Assembly: GCF_964204645.1 (NCBI RefSeq)
Contig: NC_134027.1
Coordinates: forward strand, 8,110,485 to 8,174,484
Direction of reading: 5' to 3'
Source: Tubulanus polymorphus
Taxonomy: Eukaryota > Nemertea > Palaeonemertea > Tubulaniformes > Tubulanidae
DNA length: 64,000 nucleotides
Positions 1-11,500 of this stretch are shown one piece after another. Each line of letters starts with the position of its first letter. Position 1 is the stretch's first letter. The translations under genes were made by a program, and so were the position numbers. Under the pieces are notes generated by a model. The model had not been told where the DNA came from. It was given only the letters and a program-made list of their open reading frames with translations, and ran no database searches.

Positions 1-932
1 CGTTCCTGTAGTGTCATGGTTTGTAACGACTCTACTGTTTAAGGCCCCCAGCCAAGCACAAATTACTGATGGGCATTTGTCTAGTACCATGTCTATCATG
101 GGCACAATTCACTAAAAGGAGCTGAAAAGACAATAAGTGCCTACTTTTGCTTAAGCCTTATTACAAAACATTCGTCTTTTTAAAGGGATTCTCCATATTT
201 CTCCAAATAAACAACCGCCTCTTGTCAGAATGCTACTCTATATTTTCTTGTTAGTCAATAACACTGATCCATTATATGCCGGAAAGTAAACCTCAATAAA
301 TACATTGAAAACCAACCAAATATTCAGGTAATGAAGAGACATGGCTGAAAATTTATTATACATGTATTCCAGTAACCTTCACAAAAATCAATACAAACAA
401 ATTGTGCATCCTTCACCAAAACTTGAATGCTCATCATAATTGAGTGTCCAGTTCCATAGTTGAGGATCAGATTTGATTTGACAAGTACACAGTAATTCCG
501 CAACTGTGGAACTGGGGTCTTACGTACTCGGATTGGATCTTAATAAGTGTTAAAAGATATCGGCTCTCGGTTATTGGTCGCGAGATATTTTTTAATTCAC
601 AACGTATCTTTTCAACTATAAAGCACCGTCAACAGCTACACGCAAGTCCAAGATTTATAAACGATTATCGCAGTGAATGTTCTTGCGCCGCGACTATTAC
701 ATGATGTATCTATGAGATGAATATTTTTGCGAATGCTGTACATGTAGAACAAAATTTGAATGACAAATCCTCGTCGAATAAGACAATATTCTCCACACCA
801 GTTACTACAACGTTCTAATTCCGCAATAATAATCATTTCAGTATTTATTAGGATATTCAACCACACAATCTCCTCTCTCTTTTGCTATTGAAATTTGCGA
901 TAGATCCGATATAAAGTGTTCTCGTGTTATTT
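1..932. other. 3' flank of eIF2-beta, no gene seen
   Basis: AT-rich sequence downstream of the eIF2-beta stop codon on the minus strand. Its near part is presumably 3' UTR. A minus-strand AATAAA (TTTATT on plus) lies near 354-359. Apart from a short inverted-repeat element at 445-520 I see no coding exon or RNA gene. Confidence 0.6.
445..520. repeat. short MITE-like inverted repeat, CCAGTTCCACAG family
   Basis: The left end reads TCCAGTTCCATAGTTG and the right end CAACTGTGGAACTGGGG, which are imperfect reverse complements about 40 bases apart. The same terminal motif bounds a second element at 15395-15488, and half of it appears near 45345. This marks a dispersed non-autonomous hairpin element. 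Confidence 0.6.
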
Positions 933-3034
933 CTAGGTGGTTTTCGCTCGTATCGCCGCACGTTTGCCAGTAACCGCTTGGAAACCGGACTTGATACTGG
1001 CGACGCTGCACCGCGAGCCGCATGTCTCGCATTGCAGAAAGAATAAACGAGTGTCTTTTTGTAAGATTGTATCCGGCGACCGACACGTGTGACAAGTCAC
1101 GTATTCCTCTGTAAAAATAAAATTTTACAGTTTTGTCAATAAGGTGCTATTGAACCAATGAAAGTAAGCATGGAACAAGGGCAGATTTATTGGAGACTAG
1201 TCCACTCCCTTCAAAATTCAAATGGGCGTTCCAAAAATGGACAAAAAATAAATCTAGATGGGTTGCGGTGAGGTCCACCCTTTTCAAAGAATCCTAGATC
1301 TACCCTTGCGGAGGATCTAAATGTATGTTACTAAATTGTCAACACTTACTAATATATCTTCTTAGTACATTTTCTATTTGTTTTGCTTGAAATCTTCCTT
1401 TTATAATGAGTTGATTGTTACCATCCACCGAACCACTGCGCGAGAAAAGTTACAAATTATATTATTTACGAATTGTATTTTTCATTACATTACTCAAAAT
1501 ATAATCTACTTCATAAATCTCGGAGGTATGCCTACCTAGTACCCAATTCAGCCAGTAAGAAAGCTAATAAATGTTTAGGCTGTCTGTGTAACCTGAAAGA
1601 TAGAACATACAACAATAATAGCTGGCAACAAATCGAAGAAATGTAGGCAATAATCAAATCGAGTGTAATTTTTCTCAACATACATTTTACAAAGTTCTGT
1701 GAAATTGACGAAGGCCGTTCGCCTGGTTCCAACCCTCATAACCTGCGGCGGTTTCATGACTAATCGTTTTTTCTCGCCCGCTAGAATATCCGGATTCTTC
1801 TCGCGCATAATGTCGAATACCCGTTGTAATAACTGTAACAAGAACAACATCGCATGCATCAATTTTTTTCTTACTCGGTCGTTGACGGTTCGAGCGTTAC
1901 TGATTTTCATATATCTACCTCATCGTATGTGTAATCCCGATCTGTATTCGCCCAGGCTTCTCCACTTTCATCTTCTTCTGCAATTTCAAAAAAATAATTT
2001 AGTATCTTAGTGAGTATAAAATATACAAAATTTGGCTAGGACGTTTTCCTCCTAAAAAGACGCTAACCATTTTGTTCACTGTCTGGTTTTTCGGACAGTA
2101 TCACGTCGATCTTCTTATTTTTGCCTTTTTTCTTCTTTTTCTTTTCGCCTTTGAATCCTAAATCTAAATCTAAGTCATCACCGATGTCAGCTGCATCGTC
2201 GACGTCCACCGACACTGGGGCATCCTCTTTTTCTGCTTCCTAAAATAATAATTTATACGATAGATTTATGGTGAAAAACAAGGTCGAACAATACGTGCAT
2301 TGCACTATTGATAGAATCGAACCTACCTCCACAGCCTCTTTCATATCATCCATATCAAACTTCTTCTTTGCTTTTTTCTTCTTTTTCGTTTTCGAAAAGT
2401 CAAATTCATCTAAATTCAAATCTGAAAATGCAAAATAAATTCAAACATCATCCTTAAAATTGACGGGTCAAACGTTTTCATCACAAGGGAAATCAAACAT
2501 ATTGAAACGTCATGTTATGCATACCATCATCATCTTTATTTTCAGCCTCTTCCTTTTCTGGTTTCTCCACATTCGTCTCAGCTGGGGGCGTATTCTCTGC
2601 ATCAACGATCAAATTTGGATCGAACGTCATCTTCTTCTTTTTCTTCTTCTTCATAGAAGTGTCAAATGACTGGAAAAAAATGAACAGGGACTGGTTGTGG
2701 TTGGGTGAAACACTGAACATAATTGGTTGGCTTATTGTCAAGCTCTGCTGAACTGAGCCAATTCTAGTATTCAGAACAAAGATTTGACGAAAGGATGAAA
2801 CTGAATAATCTAGAACTGAACCAATTTTCGCTCTAGACATATCACAAAAAGAAACTGGAACCAGCCGGGTCCTGTTCTCTATGGCTATTATTAACTAGCT
2901 AAACGATTTAAGAACAGACCAAGTAAAATAAACAGCTGCTGAAATGTTTGACAATTTTATTGTCAAGAGGGACACATTTTGGACTGAAATCGATTTCAAC
3001 TTTTATACATTCTTACCAGTTCGTCTTCAGCCAT
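933..3034 (-). CDS. EIF2S2: Eukaryotic translation initiation factor 2 subunit beta (eIF2-beta)
   Basis: Beta subunit of the eIF2 GTPase complex that delivers Met-tRNAi to the 40S ribosome. Coding exons, 5' to 3' on minus: 3034-3017, 2669-2525, 2421-2327, 2239-2068, 1977-1919, 1832-1684, 1592-1536, 1435-1350, 1108-933. They sum to 957 nt (318 aa plus stop; the human protein is about 333). The N-terminal half carries three lysine runs ([21 protein letters not shown]), the known docking blocks for eIF5 and eIF2B-epsilon. Next come the alpha/beta core (motifs [49 protein letters not shown]) and a C-terminal C2-C2 zinc ribbon with Cys at about 266, 269, 287 and 290. The start is chosen because MAEDEL opens the reading frame and precedes a consensus donor. 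The first coding exon is only 18 nt. All junctions are GT-AG and in phase. A short MITE lies in the last intron. ZFAND1 is divergently transcribed 411 bp upstream. Confidence 0.97.
1177..1306. repeat. MITE with AAGGG(C/T)AGAT(T/C)TA termini in eIF2-beta intron
   Basis: The last eIF2-beta intron holds about 130 bp bounded by AAGGGCAGATTTA and its imperfect inverse TAGATCTACCCTT. Internal motifs (GATCTAGG, GGTGGACC read on minus) recur near 62393-62430. It is a non-autonomous inverted-repeat element; the family was not recognised. Confidence 0.6.
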
Positions 3035-3445
3035 GTTTGTTATAGTGAAATATGAGGATTTCTACACAATTTCGTCGTTATTTCTCGTTATTCCGGGCCG
3101 TGTTTCAATCGGTCAACTTGCGTCAGCCACATGAAGTTGACTCCGAGGTGAATATTTTATTAACTTTTTTCTTATAATCCTATTCTTACATTAGATTTCT
3201 GAATTCTAAATTTATGATTTAGTGTAGAGTAGGCTAATACAAAACATTTCAAAACAACATCAATTTGTTTCCAAATTAATTTATTTGCTGCTTTCGGGCC
3301 TTCAATGAAATAAAACACGGATTAGGACTTAACCCGTCATTTATCCTTATCCGAAGCTCCACTATTAAATAGCAGACATCTGAAGTGCTAAGAATAAGAT
3401 ACGAGTTATTGTTACAATAAGTCTATTTAATAACTATTTGAAAGA
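3035..3445. promoter_or_regulatory. Shared spacer between eIF2-beta (-) and ZFAND1 (+), likely bidirectional promoter
   Basis: Only 411 bp separate the two divergent start codons, so both 5' UTRs and core promoters must lie here (unless an upstream non-coding exon sits elsewhere). I see no clear TATA box. The side near eIF2-beta is richer in GC (TTATTCCGGGCCGTG near 3090), as in CpG-type housekeeping promoters. The promoter role is inferred from geometry. Confidence 0.6.
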
Positions 3446-4940
3446 ATGGCCGAGATGAATATAGGTTCACATTGTGCCTTTGAATCTTGTAAACAGATAG
3501 GTAAGTGCTTATTGATGATTGTATCAGTCACAATCAAAATAAAAGTTTTATGATATTTAAAGGTTGCCATTCAATTCAAAACAAATCAAATGTCAAGACA
3601 TGAGATCTATTTGACAGATTGTCCGCGATGAGTTCATTTGACAACATTTTATGTTTATAATTCCTTTGTTATTCCAGATTTCCTTCCATTTAAATGTTCT
3701 TGGTGCTCCCAGTTGTTTTGGTAAGTTGAATAGTGAATGTTTCGATCCAGCCGGGCATGAGTAAGATCCGATAGATGATTAAGTTGGTTTTTCTTTTTTC
3801 CAGCAAGGTACACAGGACAGTTGAGAATCATCTTTGTTCAGAGGTACGAAATATACATATTATCCACAACTCATCAACTAAACTTTAGTATTTTCACTCA
3901 TCACTTTGTTTGTTCTCTTCTTATGTATGATTAACAGTATGTTGAGAATAAGGCCGATATTCAACCTTTTGAAGGCACTAAGTCTTACCCGTGTGCAAGC
4001 GCTGGATGTGAAAAACGAGAGTTGACCCAGATAATATGTGAACATTGTCGTAACAACTTTTGCCTCAGGTAGTTCTGATTGATACGGATTTCATCTTAGA
4101 TAGGAAGGATGGCGAAAACAATTTACAATGTTTTATCATAAATTTCAGCCATAGACATGCTCAAGACCACAGATGCGCTAGTATAACTAAAGAATCAGAA
4201 AATTCATATAAACACACTGCCAAAGCTACCAGTATAGGTATCATCTTCATTAAACCTCACAACATATTACCGAATATATTACCAGTAGTACCATAAGTAA
4301 TTCAATGTATAATATATCTTAGGTTCTAGACCACTTCCTAGCAAAGGTTTTGGTCGAAAATCAAAAAAGACGTTGGCAAAGGTTGCACTGATGAAAGTCA
4401 AGCAGAAAGCAACTGGAGATAAGGGGATTCCTGAAACTGAAAGATTGTATTTTGACGTTCAGTTTTTGGATAATTCGATGATTGCTCAAAATAAACCATT
4501 ATATATTTCAAAGGTTAAGTTCTTGCATCTTACACCCGGGGATTGAGACTCTACAGTATATCTGCAGTCTCAAATATCCACCCTTCTTTTGATTAATTTA
4601 TATTTTTTTTATAAAATAGAAATGGTCAGTTGGAAAGATTATTGACTACATAGCATCCACAACTGGCCTGAAGAATGAAAACAATACATCAAGTGATAAA
4701 GTAAGTCATGATGACTTTGATTCTGACAATTATGAAAGACTTACAAATTCCATTGCATTTTTCTTCCAATTTCAGAAATTAAGGCTTTTCAATGGTGAAA
4801 CTGGTCATATCTTAGAAACTGAGGCCTCTATTGAAACTTTAATATCAGATGATTTTTATAGCGGCTGTGCTGTGATTGTTGATTATGTTCAACCCACTGT
4901 TACTCGGTTAGAAAACATAGAAAATTATTTACGAAAATAA
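3446..4940 (+). CDS. ZFAND1: AN1-type zinc finger protein 1 (ZFAND1-like)
   Basis: ZFAND1 family proteins recruit p97/VCP and the 26S proteasome to arsenite-induced stress granules. Exons: 3446-3500, 3678-3720, 3804-3843, 3938-4068, 4149-4237, 4323-4513, 4620-4700, 4776-4940. They sum to 795 nt (264 aa; human about 268). The protein opens MAEMNIGSHC. Two AN1 zinc fingers follow: the first with C..C in HCAFESC, DFLPFKCSWC and FCKVHRTVENHLC; the second with YPCASAGCEKREL, ICEHCRNNFCLRHRHAQDHRC. A basic linker comes next, then the ubiquitin-like C-terminal region (KWSVGKIIDYIAS, KLRLFNGETG). Every junction is GT-AG and the phases join correctly. The gene is divergent from eIF2-beta and lies in the same orientation as the ELAPOR-like gene 0.6 kb downstream. 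An AATAAA overlaps the stop codon. Confidence 0.95.
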
Positions 4941-4941
4941 A
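4936..4941 (+). terminator. AATAAA overlapping the ZFAND1 stop codon
   Basis: The last codons read CGA AAA TAA followed by A, so the hexamer AATAAA spans the stop codon. If used, it would give a 3' UTR of only a few tens of bases. No other good hexamer was noted before the next gene's 5' region. Confidence 0.4.
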
Positions 4942-5535
4942 TTGTGGGAAAGAGTGTCTTGAGTCCTTTTTCAACTGTTAGCATTACTTGGTTAGGTTTT
5001 GCTGAATAGAAAGATAGCCATTGAGCTAACAAAGATCAGGTTTTAATTTTTTTTCTAAGTGGATTTCAAGTTCTATACAATATGCCAGCCAATGGTAAGG
5101 TCGAAAACTGATATATTCGACCGCACCCCCTTCTGACTGAATAATTATCCCGGCGCGTGCCCGCCCACTCGTTACCAGTAACATTTGTTTCGTCAAGTGC
5201 TGCCCTCTCGGCGCAATTACAGCCTGACACTGGCAATCGAGGTTTGTGAATTATTCCAACTTCCGGGTTGGTGTTGGCAGCTTTGATTTTCCAAAATCCG
5301 CCGAATTTCAGCGTATTTTATAAGAAATCTCACCAGGATTATTGTCTTTGTGTACAGTTAGTGAGTGAACCGACTCTCAACTGAGAATTCTGACTAATTT
5401 CGTAGTGATTTTGTGGCTGAGTGGTGTGATATAGGACTAATCACGTAGTAAAATCAACTGAGATAATTAATTGGAACAACCCGGAAGTACGGCTACTCAA
5501 TCTTACTCAAACTCGGTCTGAAAAAAGTCGTCAAT
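4942..5535 (+). promoter_or_regulatory. Intergenic spacer and presumed promoter/5' UTR of the ELAPOR-like gene
   Basis: About 0.6 kb between ZFAND1 and the ELAPOR start. The part from about 5120 is more GC-rich than its surroundings (CCCGGCGCGTGCCCGCCCAC near 5150-5170) and probably holds the promoter and 5' UTR. No TATA box is evident. No coding sequence seen. Confidence 0.45.
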
Positions 5536-8500
5536 ATGATGAATACAGGATTTATTACTGTTATGAGCGTGGTGGTGTTGATTGGGCCAATAGCTGCTGA
5601 TCTGTTACCAACATGCCAACCAGTAAGTTATTAGTTTAAAAAATTTCTCTAAAATAAATGATAGGGGCCGAATGATATATATATATATATATATATATAC
5701 TGCAGCATATACTGCAGTATATATATACTGCAGTATATATATACTGCAGTATATATATACTGCAGCAACTATATATATATACTGTATATATACTATATAT
5801 ACTATATATATACTACTATAATATATATATATACTGCAGATAGGCAAAAGTTAAGTGCTTAAAGCTTCTCCCCTATTATTATAGAGTCTCTGGTGAATAT
5901 GCTCATTTTGATGGGCAATGGCAAGGGTAGTGGGTCCTTTGTGAAAGGACTCTAAATCGGCCCTCTAAATGAATCGCCAAAAGCTTAAATTTCTATTCAA
6001 AATCTTTGACACCATAGGCATTCAAGCTAATATTAGTATGTATGCTTTGGTACCTATGATGCTGATTTGGTCACTGATGCTGATTTGGTCACTGTTTGCA
6101 TTTTAAATGATTGACCCATTAAACTGAAGTAGTAGTTATAAATTAATGCTTATTTGATTAGTTTTTAACGAACTAATTCACGACTGTCTCTTTTTTACAG
6201 GAGGTAAATATAGATAAGAAATATAGATAAGTTCTATTTTAATAAATGCACTTCATTTTTAATGGCCTTACTTTTACTGTCTTCGCAAACGCGTATTTTT
6301 CCCGATAATAGCACTGATTGATACCCTGACCTTCATCGATGATAATTCTCTATTGAATTGTGTATCCAGCTGAACTAACAAAGATGACGCTTTGTTTGAA
6401 ATAGCATAGCATAGAAATCGTCATCGTGCGGTATATTTACATATTTTGTAACCATTTCTGATAGCCTACTTGTTTTTAATATACAGTATTTGCTTATACC
6501 ATAGAAATATCATCAATATAACGAATTTATCAAATGCTTTTCCAAAGGATAATCTATACGCATTCATGTGCTTTTTTACTAACTGTAACCCTGTATTAAT
6601 TTGTGCTGTTTTCATAACAACCTGCATGTAGCATATTTAGACCGTAGATATATTTCTAAGTACCCCAATGTAGCAAGCCCCCATCCATCTACACTTGAAA
6701 ATGTGCCTAAGTTTATCGATTAAGATTGAATATCTACAAGATTTCAATGAGGGTATTGCTCTAGAGGCCAATTGAGTAATCGTGTCATTAATCTCCATGT
6801 TTGTTAAATCCCTATTTTTTAGATATTCATTTGCATGTATGTACATAAAACGCCAATAAGCCGTATTATGAATATAGTATACAAACTAAATATTGTCATT
6901 GTCTCCCCTTCACTCTTACCGTTTTAAAATAATTGTGATTTTTTTTCCTTGCATTTATACCATATACGCAGGAATATGAAAATTAGATACAGAGATTTGC
7001 CTAATTATTTTTAGTCATTTTTCCCATTTCAGCATCGAAATGATATCTCTGGACCTACATTTCCTGAAATGCCTGAAAGTTTTAGCTGATTTGTTATTAA
7101 AATTCAATTAGGCCCTAATTTACTAAATCCAATAAGCTCACTAGTGTTTTAATTTCTTTTCAACTTGGTAACATGTTTTTGTGAAACTAGGTTCCTAAAT
7201 CATTGAGTTGAGAGTTGATCTGAGGTATCAGGATGTTTTTCGGAAGTTGTCTCTTTTTTCGCTCATTTTATTTCGTTCGTGTTTTGTAGAAAGATTTCCA
7301 TTTCGAATACACAGAATGTGATAGTTACGGCGGCCGATGGCGCGTATCAGTTCCTCAACCGGGCAAATGTATCGGTGGAGCGCCAAACCCTCCTGTTCGC
7401 GGCAAGGACTGCAGTAAGTACCACGATTTGAATTCTGCATGGCAATATCTCTTTCATCATCATTTACCATCGCTTATTGCGCTACCGGGTAATTGTTGAT
7501 TTCCAGTTTTAGTATAACAAAGCAATGCTGCTGGTATTAGGACTGTATTAGGTCTATTATATGCAGTATTAGTCTCTGGTGAGATGACTCATACTTCATT
7601 TTATATGGCTTTTATATATAATACATTTGAATATTTCATTAGATTTGAACAAAATAAATGCAAGTCTTTGTATATCTGTTGTAAATTTCATATTTGCGAA
7701 ATAGATATGTTGTTATAGGCCTAACGAGTATTTACATATGATGTAATTTACATATGATGTAATCCTCGCTTGGCAGGGATTCGAAACTGATGGCTTTGTG
7801 ACTCTGCCACCGAATTAAAACGCTGTGTGAATAGAGTAGACCTACTGGATATGTTTTCAGTAGTGTGCATACTCAAAATGTCCTAATCTCTTAGAAATTG
7901 ATATTTTCGTTAGTATTTATCTTATGAACTGTAATAAAGCGTCCAACTCAGTCTAAGGCTTTGTTAACTTCATGTATTGAGTAAGCCTATACAAAAATCG
8001 ACCTGCTCGTACTTGAATTTGGATTATTTCTTCAAGAGATCGCGATATGACCTTATGGCCTTAACAATTAATATATCTTCATATCTTCCAATGTCAAATA
8101 CATTTTTTGTTAAAAGTTGATAATACAGAATTAAATGTAAATGGATATTAATTTTTGCAGTTATTTATTGTCGTCGCAAATATTTGACAATGTCTAACTC
8201 ATAAATCGTTTCATTTGCATAGGATATCGTCTAGTTTACTTCAAATGGAAGAAGTTAAGATGAATTTTATTGAGTTATGGTTTTTCTGTTTCACTCCTAA
8301 TGAGCGGGCTTCGTTGATTATTAAATTCAATGTTTGCCATTATATTTATCAACCTAATTCATCAATCACCATCAATAAGACATTAATATCAGTGTTGCGA
8401 AGTTGATATGAAGAGAAAATGTTTATTCAACGTTTCAAATTCTAATGGCCATCTTCTGGAATAGTCATTTTTAGTCAAAACATTGAATTAACTACTTAAC

Positions 8501-11500
8501 CTAGGCTCAAGGAAACATTTTCGGGCTTTATTTTTTCGTTATATATTATTGTGGGATCTCTTTACCCTAATTCATCAAAATGCGCTCAACAAACTGATCC
8601 TACCACATTTTGACCATAGATTAGAAAAAAAAATGTGAATTTTTGTTTTCGTTTTCAGCGTTCACCTGTCCCCGCGGGTATTTCCTCGATGTGCAAGGCG
8701 ATCAAAATTGTCACGCGTGCGCGGCTGGAACATTCAGTCTGGGCGGCGGTATCCGATTCGAATCGTTCGACAAAATACCGAAAGGATTCAGCGTGAAAAC
8801 GGAAGGCTTCAGCGAGGGCCGCGCGAAATCGGTGAATAACTGCACGAAGTAAGTTTTATACATAGATCAGAGAACGTTCGTATCAGTGAATAATGAGAAG
8901 GGATCATTCATATATTACGTACAGATTAGGGGAGGGGCCAGTGCAATTGCGTACTGTAATGCTTAATGTATATGATAAAATGGCTGATTTTGCGTACATA
9001 GGGGGGTTGGAAAAGTCAAAATTTATGGGTACGTAATAAATGAATGATCCCGAAAATTGATTTTACCAAAAACCTATGATGTCATAAACCTTTGCCCTCC
9101 TGTCTGACTAGAAGTCTTGGAAATAGATTGATAGATTTGAAAAAAAGTTACTATTTTGCATTTCAACTTTTGAATAATTGTAGTTTGGTTGTTTTACTCC
9201 TCCGCGCTGACAATGTTATTTATTCGCTTTAGATACATATCTACTGAGATGCTCATGAATAATGCCAATCAGCATATTTATATATTCAGCTCATGCTGCA
9301 CTACGACTGTCTCCACTTTCATCTTTGTGCATACTTAATCAACGGTTGTTGTGTTTGTAGGGAACAGTGGCAAGCTAAAGGCAATTTCCTGGCCACCCTC
9401 GGCAGCAAGTGCTCATCGACGTTGGTTTATTCGGCTACGCTCGCCAGAGCTGGCTCCGTCGAGTTCAAATATCAGTACAGCGACGATGCGACGATATTCC
9501 ATTTCTTCATACAAAATGATAAATGCCAAACGAAAAGCGACAACGAAGCAAATGTCTGGCCGACCATGACAGAGGAAGGTCAATGGAAGACTCATAGGGT
9601 AAGCAGACGCCTAAGACGGATGTGTATTAGCCCCCTTTTGGATATTTATGAAGTATGACTTGTAAAAACTTGTAAGAAAAATATACCTTATAAACGATCT
9701 CATGTTCATGATTTCGTACATTGCAACGCAATTTCATATACGTAATTCGATTGTTGCTCGTGATCGTATTATTATTATTAGAACACCTGTTGTCAAGAGC
9801 GATTGTAGTAACACGGGTTTAGTGCTGTTGTCCTAGTCATTCATATCGGGTATTTTATTAGATCAATGTTTCATTTGACTACAGGATCTAATTCTGCAGT
9901 CTCTGTGGGATAGTAATTTCTCTGTAAATATCCTGTTCATTTATCATCTCCAACTATAATTTCCCTTTTATTACTCATTCAACTGAATTATTGTCTAGAC
10001 AAAAAAGTAGCCTGCTTTGATTATTTCATATCAAAGCCTACACGTTCAATATTCACATACCGGGTAGTTCAACCTTTACACTAGCCAACTACCAACCCGA
10101 GGGCAGTTTAAAATGCAAACTGAAAGAGGCAATGATAAGCAATAGTGTTTTTGTAGATTGAAATAAGCTGATGCTGCCATCTGTCATGCGCATGAACCAT
10201 TTGTGCGTGTAATGGTAATGATGAATACAGTCTTCACTTGGCCTATATTAGCCGGGTACAGATGGCGCAGTCGTAGAACCTTGTTGGAAGCTCAGCAGGG
10301 GCGAGAGATTATTTGTTATTTTATGCATATTCATCCTCTAAAATACTAAGTAAATTTTTTCGGTTATTTAACTACATAGTCAATCCAAAAACCTCTTCGG
10401 GTGTTTCTGCATCTCTATGAAAATGTCATATAACACAGACATAAAGTAGGCCCATGCAGATGGCCTTTTGTCTTTATATACAAGTATAGACTATCGTGTA
10501 TTCCCTGATCATTTTCATATACAGCATCTTGCCTGAAATTGGTCATAAAAAGGACAATGAGCATGTACGTATCATTGTTGATATGGTAACAGATTGGTTA
10601 AATGTTCTACTGGTACAGTGATGAATCTATGCTAATGAACCTCGTGTGTGTACTGATATGGCGTGGCGGATTTCAGCTTTGAATTTGAAAAAATTTGTCT
10701 GTATATTTTATAGATGGATTTGAAATCTGGTGTGAATATCCTACACTGGAAAGTAATTGGTATAGAAATGTCGGATTCAGCGTCGAAAACCAGAAAGCCA
10801 GTGCTTATCAAAGAAATTGAGATCGACGGTTAGCTTTTCATCTTCACATTCGGAACCAGAAATCTCCTTAATATCTTTTTAGTTGATTTGATCATCTGTA
10901 ATTGATTAAGTGATAAGCTGATCTAATAAGCCAACCTTTCTATAGTCTGTAATGCTTATGATACGCAGTTGCAATGTGTGTATTAGTGCACAGCCTGCTC
11001 TACTCGACTGTTGCGTTATGAATACAGTATATGAATATGCAATTGATCTCTTGAAAATTTATCGATAAATACTTAACATCGACGTGAATTAGTTTGAGCT
11101 CTTACGATAATGATTATTTCTTGAAATTCATGTATTGTCGACCATAATCATAAATATTGATTTCTATTGATGAATGAGTGATGCATAATTTTGTTGTTTT
11201 TGTTTTTCCTAAGGCGTGGCTTTTACATCCGAATGTACGAAATGCCCAGGCGGTCATTTCAGTGGCAAGAACTCATCAGAATGTTCCCCTTGTCCTAGTA
11301 ATACTTACTCATCTCCCGGGTCAGCGCAGTGTACTGCCTGCGATGCTGGGGAATATTCAGGTACCAGATTATTATTATGCGATTGAACATAAAGATCGAT
11401 TTTAGTGAATTGATTAACGAATGTTAATGCCTTCATATTGTGAAGCAGCATTCAAATACATTCCTGACATCATGCTGCAGAACAGATTCCCAACGATTCT

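Noticed and set aside
5673-5838. CRISPR-like regular repeat
   Set aside because: Regular spacing comes from a (TA)n microsatellite with CTGCAG interruptions in an animal intron; no spacers or cas genes.
7763-7811. Functional tRNA gene
   Set aside because: Has A- and B-box-like motifs but no acceptor stem or anticodon arm; kept only as a SINE-like fragment.
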